Below, one piece after another: positions 55,639 through 63,161 of a stretch of 64,000 nt of DNA (positions are counted from its first letter, which is position 1; each line of letters begins with the position of its first letter). The position numbers were made by a program, and so were the translations under genes. The notes under the pieces were generated by a model, which did not search any database, had not been told where the DNA came from, and worked only from the letters and a program-made list of their open reading frames with translations. Source of the stretch: Motiliproteus sp. SC1-56 (GTDB lineage: Bacteria > Pseudomonadota > Gammaproteobacteria > Pseudomonadales > Balneatricaceae); contig NZ_JAEMGS010000008.1 of assembly GCF_017309075.1 (NCBI RefSeq), forward strand, positions 1 through 64,000, read 5' to 3'.

Positions 55639-56412
55639 GTGCCGGCAGCCCAACTCCCTCCCTTTGATCGGCTGGCCGGCCGGTTCGCCCGTAATATCTA
55701 CGACACCCCCAAGGGACAGCTGCGGCTGCAGCTGCTGAAAGACGACTTGGCGTCCGTACTGAAAGCCCCCGGCTTGCGCATTCTGGATGCCGGCGGGGGC
55801 CTGGGGCAGATGAGCCGCTGGGCAGCGGAGCTGGGCCACCGGGTAACCCTCTGCGACCACTCGCAAGCCATGCTGGAGCAGGCGGTGGCAGCTAACGAGG
55901 CGGCCGGACTCGGGGGGAAAATTCACATCGTGCGGCAACCGCTGGTCGAATTCTGCACCCAGTCCGAAGATAAATTCGACCTGGTTCTGTGCCATGCCGT
56001 GCTGGAGTGGGTGGAAAACGGCCCGGAACTAGTAGCTGCGCTGCAATCCGTTCTGGCACCGACCGGCACGTTATCCCTGATGTTCTACAACCGTCACTCT
56101 TTGGTGCTGCGTAACGCCCTGCGGGGAAACTTTCGCCGCGTCATGCAAGGCGACTGGGAGGGCAACACGGGAGGCTTGACCCCCGCCCACCCCAGGGAGC
56201 CGAAGGCGGTCTACCGCTGGCTGGAGGAGCTCGGACTCAGGGTCGATCAGGCGGCGGGGGTTCGTTGCTTCTACGACTATCTGCCACGCAAGGTCCAGCA
56301 GACCTACGCTTTCGACGACATCCTGGCGCTGGAGCGGGCCCACCGGCACCAAGCACCCTACCTGGAAATGGCCCGCTATATTCACCTGCTGGCGACACAA
56401 AGAGCACGCTGA
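55639..56412 (+). CDS. cmoM: tRNA 5-carboxymethoxyuridine methyltransferase
   Basis: Methyl-esterifies cmo5U34 to mcmo5U34. Begins with the family pattern FDRLAGRFARNIYDTPKGQLRLQLL, then ILDAGGGLGQMSRWAAELGHRVTLCDHS (motif I and II), LCHAVLEWVENG and LMFYNRHSLVLRNALRGNF. 257 residues (E. coli SmtA/CmoM 261). Start GTG 55639. The pathway partners cmoA and cmoB lie 4-6 kb downstream. Confidence 0.92.
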   Translation: MPAAQLPPFDRLAGRFARNIYDTPKGQLRLQLLKDDLASVLKAPGLRILDAGGGLGQMSRWAAELGHRVTLCDHSQAMLEQAVAANEAAGLGGKIHIVRQPLVEFCTQSEDKFDLVLCHAVLEWVENGPELVAALQSVLAPTGTLSLMFYNRHSLVLRNALRGNFRRVMQGDWEGNTGGLTPAHPREPKAVYRWLEELGLRVDQAAGVRCFYDYLPRKVQQTYAFDDILALERAHRHQAPYLEMARYIHLLATQRAR

Positions 56413-56432
56413 GAAAGCCGCCTAAATAGCGC

Positions 56433-57170
56433 TCAGGCGTGACGCCCGGTGTCACGCCAGGTGGCGCACAGGTGAGCATAAGCGCCGAGCTTGTCGAGCA
56501 CCGGGCGCAGCTCCTGCTCCCGAATCTGCCGCCCTTCGCACCGCTCCACCGCCTGGTGAAACAGATCATAGGCATGCTCATGGGAGACGGTCTGGCTCAG
56601 GCGCATCACTTCCCGAATGCTGGCGTCCTCCAGTTGAACCGTCTGGCAGATATCGAGTACCACGCAGCGCTTGCACTGGGGCGCGCCCGGCGAAACCTCT
56701 ACCACGGGCACCCTGGCGCCGGCGAGGGAGCGGGGCTCCTCGGGCGCAGAGCTGAGCTCAGGGACAGCGCCGCGTTCGGGGACGAAGCGGGGCTTCTTGG
56801 GGGCCGGCGGCGCCTGCCGCCGATTGACGGTGCGCACGATCAGGATGCCGATGCCGAAAAACAGCAACAGCGGGCCGAAAACATAGCGCACCGGGTGACT
56901 GAGGTAATCAAAGATCAGTATTGCGACGAAAAGATATAAAAAAGGCTGCAGCTCGTAGATCACCGGACTCCAGTGGCGTTTGTGCAAGCGTTTGAGGGGG
57001 CGGCGAGAATTCTTACGCCGCCGCTCCGAGCGCATCACCCAGAACCAGGCGCCGAAAAAGAACAGGATCAGCCCGACCGGCGTCGCGGCGCCGTCAAATG
57101 CCAACAGGATGCCGGCACCCGCCGCCAGGTAAAGATAGGGAAGCGGCTCGTAAAGCGGTTTGGGAAGCAT
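56433..57170 (-). CDS. Four-helix membrane protein with cytoplasmic cysteine motif
   Basis: A 245-residue protein. Hydrophobic segments at about 11-27, 30-46, 75-91 and 94-111, in two similar pairs each preceded by a YEPLPYLYL/YELQPFLYL-like motif, suggesting a duplicated hairpin. Then a charged linker and a C-terminal domain with CKRCVVLDICQ (about 166-176), SQTVSHEHAYDLFHQAVERCEG and YAHLCATW. The cysteines could bind metal. No characterised family recognised. GAGGA precedes the ATG. Confidence 0.68.
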   Translation of the reverse strand: MLPKPLYEPLPYLYLAAGAGILLAFDGAATPVGLILFFFGAWFWVMRSERRRKNSRRPLKRLHKRHWSPVIYELQPFLYLFVAILIFDYLSHPVRYVFGPLLLFFGIGILIVRTVNRRQAPPAPKKPRFVPERGAVPELSSAPEEPRSLAGARVPVVEVSPGAPQCKRCVVLDICQTVQLEDASIREVMRLSQTVSHEHAYDLFHQAVERCEGRQIREQELRPVLDKLGAYAHLCATWRDTGRHA

Positions 57171-57450
57171 CGAGAGTCCTCGTTCTGTGTCTCTGCCTCT
57201 GTTTTGAGGCCCTGCACAACTGCACTTGGATCTTCCCTAACCCCGCTTTGCGCGCCCCCTGGCACGCCTTCGCTGTCAAAGTTACAGCACCGAAAGACCG
57301 GGGCCGGACAAGCTGGTCAATAATAACCCAGTATCAATTCAGTTTGTAAGCGTTTCATTATTATCGGCTATCGGTTACTTCGGCTTGAAGGGGGCAGGCA
57401 ATTGCATTTAAATGAATTTTCACGCTGGACCTTGGGCGCGGGGAGAGAGG
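57171..57450. other. Divergent intergenic region before the orphan methyltransferase
   Basis: About 280 bases without a credible gene. The right half is AT-richer (TAAGCGTTTCATTATTATCGGC near 57340-57363) and probably holds the promoter of the gene at 57451. No strong dyad seen. Confidence 0.5.
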
Positions 57451-58836
57451 ATGTCGACGCAACACTGGGATGAACAGGCCTTTTGCGAGGGGTACTCACG
57501 TACCTGGGAGATCTCCGAAGAAGAGGTGCACTACGGCTGGTTAGCCCCGGGAGAGCGTCAGCTGCAGCTGATCGACCTGGACCTGACCAACGCCAACGTG
57601 CTGGACATCGGCTGTGGCATGGGCGAAAACCTGATCGCTCTCGCCCGCCAGGGGGCCAACTGCCACGGTATCGATATCTCGGCCTACATGCTCTCCCAGG
57701 CTCGGGAAAAGGCACAGCGCCATGCTGAGGTGATCGAGCCGATCCATTTCAAGCAGCAGGACATGCGCCAGACCGATTTCTTTCCCGGGGTCAGCTTCGA
57801 CCTGATCCTCTCCGCCTACTCGCTGGAATACCTGGCCTCCACCCAAGAGCTCAAAGACCTGTTTTACAACCTGTTCAAGCGCCTCAAGCCCGGGGGCATC
57901 TTCATTTTCTGCTTCTCCCACCAGCTGCAGCACGAGCGCCACAACACCCTGCTCAACCACTCCTCGCGGATGGGCGAAGGCACCGATTTCGCCACCATGA
58001 TCTACTCCTTCAGGGACGTGGTCAGCACCCTCAGCGAGGTGGGTTACGTGATCGAGCGGGTGGTGGAGCAAGGTACCCGCAACCCCTCGAAACTGAGTTA
58101 CGAGGAGGGCTGCGCCTTTCCCTACCACTTTCACCACGGCAACAACCCCTGCCATCCCCAGTTTGACGCCCTCAGCAACAAGGCGCCCCACACGGTCATC
58201 TACAAGGTCCGCAAACTCGACAGCCACGGCCTGGAGCAGGACCGGCAACTGACCTTCAACTACCGCAAGAAGCAGATCAAAATCTGGGGCCAGAAGCGCA
58301 GCGTCACCGAATCCCACCCCTTCAGCGCCGCCGGCCAGGATTTCTACGCCCACCAACTGGCGCCCAAGGACGCGGTTGTGGGGCTCTGCGAAGCGCTGGC
58401 GGTGACCGTGACCGGAGACGAGCTAAAGACAGTGGCGGAAACCGAACTGGCGATCGACCTGGAGGGCAGCCCCGCCACCCTGCGGGTCGCGGCCAACTCG
58501 GTGCAGGCGCTGGTTCACGAACGCCTGGTCGACGCCGGTCTCTCGCCCAGTTACGGGCGCAGCACCTTCGCCGGTCAGGAGGAGCTGGAGACGGGGCTCT
58601 ACATCAAGCGCATCGATCCCCTATACGGGCAGATCGACGCCCTTTTTCCCCGCCAGCGGCTGGGGATTCTCGTATTTATCAACGGCGAGGAGCCGGCCCA
58701 CGGTACCATCGGCCTGGAGGACATCTCCTGCACGATTGGGGATCACATCCAGGTGATGTATATCGCCACCCAATGGGGCAAGGCCTGGCGCCAGGGCAAG
58801 CGCAAGCGCGACGACCAGCAGATGGACCTGTTTTAA
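57451..58836 (+). CDS. Orphan SAM methyltransferase with C-terminal clamp-binding-like motif
   Basis: A 461-residue protein. Residues 1-240 are a class I methyltransferase: VLDIGCGMGENLIALARQG (49-67), GIDISAYM (73-80), FDLILSAYSLEYLAS (116-130) and LKPGGIFIFCFSHQ. Residues about 250-440 form an additional domain I do not recognise (TFNYRKKQIKIWGQKRSVTESHPF; GLYIKRIDPLYGQIDALFPRQRLGILVFINGEEP). The tail is basic (RQGKRKRDD) and ends QMDLF at 457-461, a match to the beta-clamp-binding pentapeptide QL(S/D)LF placed at the extreme C-terminus as in DNA polymerases. Start ATG 57451 (the frame opens earlier). Substrate unknown; monocistronic. Confidence 0.82.
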   Translation: MSTQHWDEQAFCEGYSRTWEISEEEVHYGWLAPGERQLQLIDLDLTNANVLDIGCGMGENLIALARQGANCHGIDISAYMLSQAREKAQRHAEVIEPIHFKQQDMRQTDFFPGVSFDLILSAYSLEYLASTQELKDLFYNLFKRLKPGGIFIFCFSHQLQHERHNTLLNHSSRMGEGTDFATMIYSFRDVVSTLSEVGYVIERVVEQGTRNPSKLSYEEGCAFPYHFHHGNNPCHPQFDALSNKAPHTVIYKVRKLDSHGLEQDRQLTFNYRKKQIKIWGQKRSVTESHPFSAAGQDFYAHQLAPKDAVVGLCEALAVTVTGDELKTVAETELAIDLEGSPATLRVAANSVQALVHERLVDAGLSPSYGRSTFAGQEELETGLYIKRIDPLYGQIDALFPRQRLGILVFINGEEPAHGTIGLEDISCTIGDHIQVMYIATQWGKAWRQGKRKRDDQQMDLF

Positions 58837-58889
58837 CTCACCGCGAGCCGCCCGGCCGAGGAACAGCCCGGGCGACGTTTTTGAAGGCC

Positions 58890-59489
58890 TCAGGCCAGGG
58901 CCGCAAGGGCGGCGCGGGCCTCATCGACGCCGGCCTCCCCGGCCGCCACGCCGGCGGCATGCACAAAGTGCAGGTCGGTCAGCCCCAGAAAGCCCAGTAC
59001 CGTGCGCAACATCTCGTCGCGGTGGTTCAGGGCCGCCGCCGGGGCACCCGGCCGGTAATCGCCGCCGCTGCTGGTAATCAGGTATACCGGCTTGTCGGCC
59101 AGCAGCCCCTCCGGCCCCTGGTCGGTGTATTTGAAAGTGCGTCCGACCCGCGCCACCTGGTCCAGGTAGCTTTTGAGGGCGCCGGTCACGGTGAAGTTGT
59201 GCATGGGCGCGCCGATCACCAGGGCATCCGCCGCGACAAGCTCGTCCACCAGCTCATCAGACAAAGCCACCGCCCGTTGCTGCCCCGCATTACGCGCCTC
59301 GGGGGCGGTATAGAAGGCCCCGATGGTCACTTCATCCAGCAAGGGGGGCGGGTTGCGACCGATGTCGCGGTGGATCACCCGGCCTTCGGGGTTGCGCGCT
59401 TTCCAGCCCTCCACAAACTGCTGCACCAGGGGACGGGTAACGGAGTTGTCGGTGACCGGACTTGAATTGATAACCAGTAGCGTGGGCAT
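58890..59489 (-). CDS. azoR: FMN-dependent NADH-azoreductase
   Basis: Flavodoxin-fold quinone/azo reductase. Seen: LLVINSSPVTDNSVTRPLVQQF (FMN phosphate loop), ADALVIGAPMHNFTVTGALKSYLDQVARVGRTFKYT and VYLITSSGGDY, matching AzoR. 199 residues (E. coli 201). GGAGG is 8 bases before the ATG. Divergent from a LysR regulator with a clear dyad between them. Confidence 0.92.
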   Translation of the reverse strand: MPTLLVINSSPVTDNSVTRPLVQQFVEGWKARNPEGRVIHRDIGRNPPPLLDEVTIGAFYTAPEARNAGQQRAVALSDELVDELVAADALVIGAPMHNFTVTGALKSYLDQVARVGRTFKYTDQGPEGLLADKPVYLITSSGGDYRPGAPAAALNHRDEMLRTVLGFLGLTDLHFVHAAGVAAGEAGVDEARAALAALA

Positions 59490-59533
59490 GGAGCACCTCC
59501 TCTTGAGTAACGGAAGTGCATTTTTAAATTTAT

Positions 59534-59556
59534 TTTTGCGAATAAAAATCGCAAAA
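59534..59556. promoter_or_regulatory. LysR-type operator dyad between azoR and lysR
   Basis: TTTTGCGA (59534-59541), 7 bases, TCGCAAAA (59549-59556): a perfect 8-bp dyad containing the T-N11-A pattern of LysR-type binding sites. It lies almost midway, 45 bases from the azoR start and 36 bases from the lysR-family start, in an AT-rich region. Confidence 0.72.
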
Positions 59557-59591
59557 TATCGGGCATTTCTTCCTAAAAAATTGAATTAAAA

Positions 59592-60479
59592 ATGACAACC
59601 AAGCACCGGGTCACCCTGGAACAGTGGCGCATCCTTCAAGCCGTGGTGGATCACGGCGGCTACGCCCAGGCGGCGGAAGCTCTGCACCGGAGCCCCTCTT
59701 CCCTTAACCATGCGGTACATAAACTGCAGCAGCAGCTGGGAGTCAGCCTCGTGCAGGTCCAGGGGCGACGCACCCGCCTGACCCCCGCCGGCGAAGTGAT
59801 GCTGCGCCGCTCCCGGCAGCTGACGGACGAAGCCCTGCAACTGGAAACCCTGGCTGAAAACCTGCAAATGGGCTGGGAGCCGGAGCTGAGCCTGGCGGTG
59901 GAATCCCTGTTTCCCCGCCCCTGCCTATTTCGCGCCCTGGAGGCGTTCTATCCCGACAGCCGCGGCACCCGCGTGCGGATCCAGGAGACGGTGCTGACCG
60001 GCACCTCCGAGGCGATTGTTGACGGCCGCGTCGACCTGGCCATCTGCGGCACACCGCCGAAGGGGTTTCTGGGAGAGGGTCTCGGGTCGGTACGGCTGCT
60101 CCCGGTGGCGCATCCCGAGCACCCGCTCAACCGGCCCGGGGAGCGGCGCCCCCAGGAGCTGGCGGCGGAGCTGCAGCTGGTGATCCGTGACAGCGGCCGC
60201 CAACCCCAGGAGCACCAGGGCTGGCTGAAAGCCGAGCAGCGCTGGACCCTGGACAGTTTTGATGCGGCCCTTGAACTGCTGCAGGCGGGACTGGGTTTCT
60301 GCTGGCTGCCGGCGCACCTGGCCCAGCCCGCCCTGGAGAACGGCTCGCTGCGCACCATTCCATTGAATTCGGGGCGCGAAAGGCGGGTCGCGTTGCACCT
60401 AGTGGTGCCGCGTCCGGACCGGCTCGGCCCCTGCGGCCGCGAACTGCTGATGCAGCTAAGAGACCTTAACCTGGATTGA
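59592..60479 (+). CDS. LysR-family transcriptional regulator
   Basis: A 295-residue regulator. N-terminal winged HTH: LEQWRILQAVVDHGGYAQAAEALHRSPSSLNHAVHKLQQQLGVSLVQVQGRRTRLTPAGEVML. The C-terminal effector domain (about 90-290) has the periplasmic-binding-protein fold. Divergent from azoR with a T-N11-A dyad between, so it probably controls azoR and itself, sensing a quinone or electrophile; the ligand is not readable from sequence. Confidence 0.92.
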   Translation: MTTKHRVTLEQWRILQAVVDHGGYAQAAEALHRSPSSLNHAVHKLQQQLGVSLVQVQGRRTRLTPAGEVMLRRSRQLTDEALQLETLAENLQMGWEPELSLAVESLFPRPCLFRALEAFYPDSRGTRVRIQETVLTGTSEAIVDGRVDLAICGTPPKGFLGEGLGSVRLLPVAHPEHPLNRPGERRPQELAAELQLVIRDSGRQPQEHQGWLKAEQRWTLDSFDAALELLQAGLGFCWLPAHLAQPALENGSLRTIPLNSGRERRVALHLVVPRPDRLGPCGRELLMQLRDLNLD

Positions 60480-60567
60480 GACAGCGGTTGGTGGAGAGCG
60501 GGCAGACACCGTATAATCCGCTGTTTTCTTCAGTACGTGCATGCCCCGCGCCGACAGGCAGAACCCC

Positions 60568-61305
60568 ATGAGTCACTCACGCCCCCAAGACACCCTCTAC
60601 GCCTCGCCGCTGGAGCAGATTGTCGACTTCCGTTTTGACGAACAGGTGGTGGGCGTCTTTAGCGACATGATCAACCGCTCGGTACCCGGCTACAGCACGG
60701 TAATCCGCAGCCTCGGGATACTGGCGGCCCGTTACGTCCAGCCCGGCAGTCGCTGCTACGACCTGGGCTGCTCCCTGGGCGCCGCCACCCTCTCCATGCA
60801 CCAGCAGATCCACGCGCCCGGTGTCGAGCTGGTCGCAGTGGACAACTCCCAGGCGATGATGACCCGCTGCCGCGAGCATCTGGCGCTGGCGCGGGAAGAG
60901 CGCCGCATCGACCTGGTCTGCGGTGATATTCAGGACCTCGTCATCGAAAACGCCTCGGTGGTGGTGATGAACTTCACCCTGCAGTTTATCGAGCCCGAAC
61001 GGCGCCAGACGCTGCTGAACCGCATTCAAAAAGGCCTGCGCCCCGGCGGTGTGCTGCTGCTGTCAGAAAAGATCGCCCTGGGCGAAGCCCAGTCCGACGC
61101 TCAGCTCATCGACTGGCACCACGACTTCAAGCGGGCCAACGGCTATAGCGACCTGGAGATCAGCCAGAAACGCAGCGCCCTTGAGAAGGTGATGCGCCCC
61201 GACAGCCAGGAGCGCCACGCCGAGCGCCTGCACGCCGCCGGTTTCTCCCAGGTGCTGCCCTGGTTCCAGTGTTTCAACTTCGCCTCCATGGTGGCCTTCA
61301 AGTGA
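60568..61305 (+). CDS. cmoA: Carboxy-S-adenosyl-L-methionine synthase
   Basis: Converts SAM and prephenate to carboxy-SAM for wobble uridine modification. Seen: VFSDMINRSVPGYSTVIRSLGILAARY, YDLGCSLGAATLSMHQ, VAVDNSQAMMTRCREHL and the later HHDFKRANGYSDLEISQKRSALE, all CmoA-specific. 245 residues from ATG 60568. Its stop overlaps the cmoB GTG (GTGA). Confidence 0.96.
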   Translation: MSHSRPQDTLYASPLEQIVDFRFDEQVVGVFSDMINRSVPGYSTVIRSLGILAARYVQPGSRCYDLGCSLGAATLSMHQQIHAPGVELVAVDNSQAMMTRCREHLALAREERRIDLVCGDIQDLVIENASVVVMNFTLQFIEPERRQTLLNRIQKGLRPGGVLLLSEKIALGEAQSDAQLIDWHHDFKRANGYSDLEISQKRSALEKVMRPDSQERHAERLHAAGFSQVLPWFQCFNFASMVAFK

Positions 61306-62279
61306 TCGACTTCTCTCCGTTTTTCCAAGCGTTGCGGGAGACGCCCCTGGCGCCCCGCGTGGAACAGCTGCAGAGCCGCGTGCGGCAGAAGCTGGACGAC
61401 GTCAACCACGGCGACCTGCCCCAGTGGCTGGCGGCGCTGGAATCGATTCCCCCCCTGCAGGCCACCACCCTAGACCTCGACCGCCCCGCCCTGCAGGTGG
61501 GCACGGCCGAGGCGTGCACGACTGAGGAGCACGACCAGCTGGAGGCGGCCCTGCGCAAGCTGATGCCCTGGCGCAAAGGCCCCTACTCCCTGTTTGGGGT
61601 GGAGATCGACACCGAGTGGCGCTCGGACTTCAAGTGGGACCGCCTGCTGCCCCACCTCTCGCCCCTTGAGGGGCGCACCGTGCTGGACGTGGGGTGCGGC
61701 AACGGCTACCACTGCTGGCGCATGTACGCCGCCGGCGCCAGAAGGGTGATCGGCATCGATCCCTCCTGGAAGTTCCTGATCCAGTTCCAGGCCATCAAGC
61801 GCCTCGTCGGCGAGGTGCCGGTGGAGCTACTGCCCTTGGCCATGGAGGAGATGCCCCGGCCCATGCCGGTGTTCGACACGGTGTTCTCCATGGGGGTCCT
61901 CTACCACCGCAAAAACCCCCTGGAACATATCCAGGAGCTGCAGAGCCAGCTGCGCCCCGGCGGTGAGCTGGTACTGGAAACCCTGGTAGTCGATGGGGGG
62001 GCCGACCGGGTGCTGGTTCCCCCGGGACGCTACGCGCAGATGCGCAACGTCTGGTTCCTGCCCAGCTGTGAGGCTCTGGCGGGGTGGCTGCAACGGCTGG
62101 GACTGGAAGCGGTGCGCTGCGTGGACGTCAACCGGACCAGCACCGAGGAACAGCGCAGCACTGACTGGATGCAGTTTCACTCCCTGCCCCAGTTTCTCGA
62201 TCCGAATGACCCGTCACTGACAGTCGAAGGGCTGCCGGCGCCGACCCGGGCCATCCTTATCGCCCGTAAGCCCTTCTAG
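61302..62279 (+). CDS. cmoB: tRNA U34 carboxymethyltransferase
   Basis: Transfers carboxymethyl from carboxy-SAM to 5-hydroxyuridine 34. Family stretches: LMPWRKGPYSLFGVEIDTEWRSDFKWDRLLPHL, VLDVGCGNGYHCWRMYAAGARRVIGIDPSWKFLIQFQAIKRL and FDTVFSMGVLYHRKNPLEHIQEL. 325 residues with start GTG 61302 (MIDFSPFF, as in E. coli MIDFGNF), overlapping the cmoA stop by 4 bases. Confidence 0.96.
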   Translation: MIDFSPFFQALRETPLAPRVEQLQSRVRQKLDDVNHGDLPQWLAALESIPPLQATTLDLDRPALQVGTAEACTTEEHDQLEAALRKLMPWRKGPYSLFGVEIDTEWRSDFKWDRLLPHLSPLEGRTVLDVGCGNGYHCWRMYAAGARRVIGIDPSWKFLIQFQAIKRLVGEVPVELLPLAMEEMPRPMPVFDTVFSMGVLYHRKNPLEHIQELQSQLRPGGELVLETLVVDGGADRVLVPPGRYAQMRNVWFLPSCEALAGWLQRLGLEAVRCVDVNRTSTEEQRSTDWMQFHSLPQFLDPNDPSLTVEGLPAPTRAILIARKPF

Positions 62280-62292
62280 GCCCGCCTGAGGC

Positions 62293-62949
62293 TCACCCTG
62301 GCCGTCTCGCGGCCTGCTCCAGGTCCCGGGCCTCGGCGGCGCTGATCGAACGCCCCGGCAGTGGCAGCAACCCCGGGACCCGCTGGCGATAGTTCGAGTA
62401 AGCCTCGCCGTAAGCCAGCACCAGCTTGCGCTCCTCCAGCCGCGAACCCACCACCAGGTAGAGCGTCACCAGCGCGTAAAAGAGCAGTTGGGCCGCATTG
62501 GGCTCCCGGGTCCACAGGATCACCAGCACAAAGAAGTACCAGGGGTGGCGGACAAAACGGTGCCAGAAAGAGAGCCGCAGGCGCTCGTCGTCTTCGACCG
62601 CCCGCTGGCCGCGCCGCCACTGGGCAAGTCCGGAAAAGACACCCTGGTCGTACGCGCCCAGGGTCGTGGCAAAAGCCCCCAGGGAGGCCAGCGCCAGCCC
62701 GTTCATCACCCAGTCCAGGGGCTGCGGCCACTGCCAGAGCGACGGGCCGTCGAACCGCCACAGAATGACGAGGATGGGGATCAGCAGCACCACCGACAGC
62801 CCGTTGTAGAGCAGCCGGTAGGCCGGCAACAGCCCGGGCCAGCGTCGCCCCACCCAGCGCTTGCAGGCCAGGGACGCCAGCCAGGAGTGGAGGGAAAAAT
62901 AGGCGCCCAGCATCACAGCAAGCACACCTAAATGAGTGGTGACATTCAT
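62293..62949 (-). CDS. NnrU/isoprenylcysteine-methyltransferase-like membrane protein
   Basis: A 218-residue membrane protein with about six hydrophobic segments. The C-terminal part carries the ICMT/PEMT pattern: FVRHPWYFFVLVILW and later EERKLVLAYGEAYSNYRQRVPGLLPLP, where RHP and EE...Y..Y..RVP contact SAM. The N-terminal part is NnrU-like (AYFSLHSWLASLACKRWVG). Substrate unknown. I start at ATG 62949 instead of eight codons earlier. Convergent with cmoB. Confidence 0.78.
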   Translation of the reverse strand: MNVTTHLGVLAVMLGAYFSLHSWLASLACKRWVGRRWPGLLPAYRLLYNGLSVVLLIPILVILWRFDGPSLWQWPQPLDWVMNGLALASLGAFATTLGAYDQGVFSGLAQWRRGQRAVEDDERLRLSFWHRFVRHPWYFFVLVILWTREPNAAQLLFYALVTLYLVVGSRLEERKLVLAYGEAYSNYRQRVPGLLPLPGRSISAAEARDLEQAARRPG

Positions 62950-63161
62950 CGGATTAAGCGCTCCTAGCCACAAACATTAACCCTTGCGAATATATCACGC
63001 GTGAGAAGGGCCGGTGACCCCTCCCCGCCACCCCGTTCAAACTGTAAATGATATTTGACAGCGGCGAGAATCCCACACCAAAATACTCGGCCTATTGACC
63101 GCTGCCCGCCCCGGCATAACGCCCCCGTTTCCGGCCCGGACCTGCATTACAAGGAGATGCC

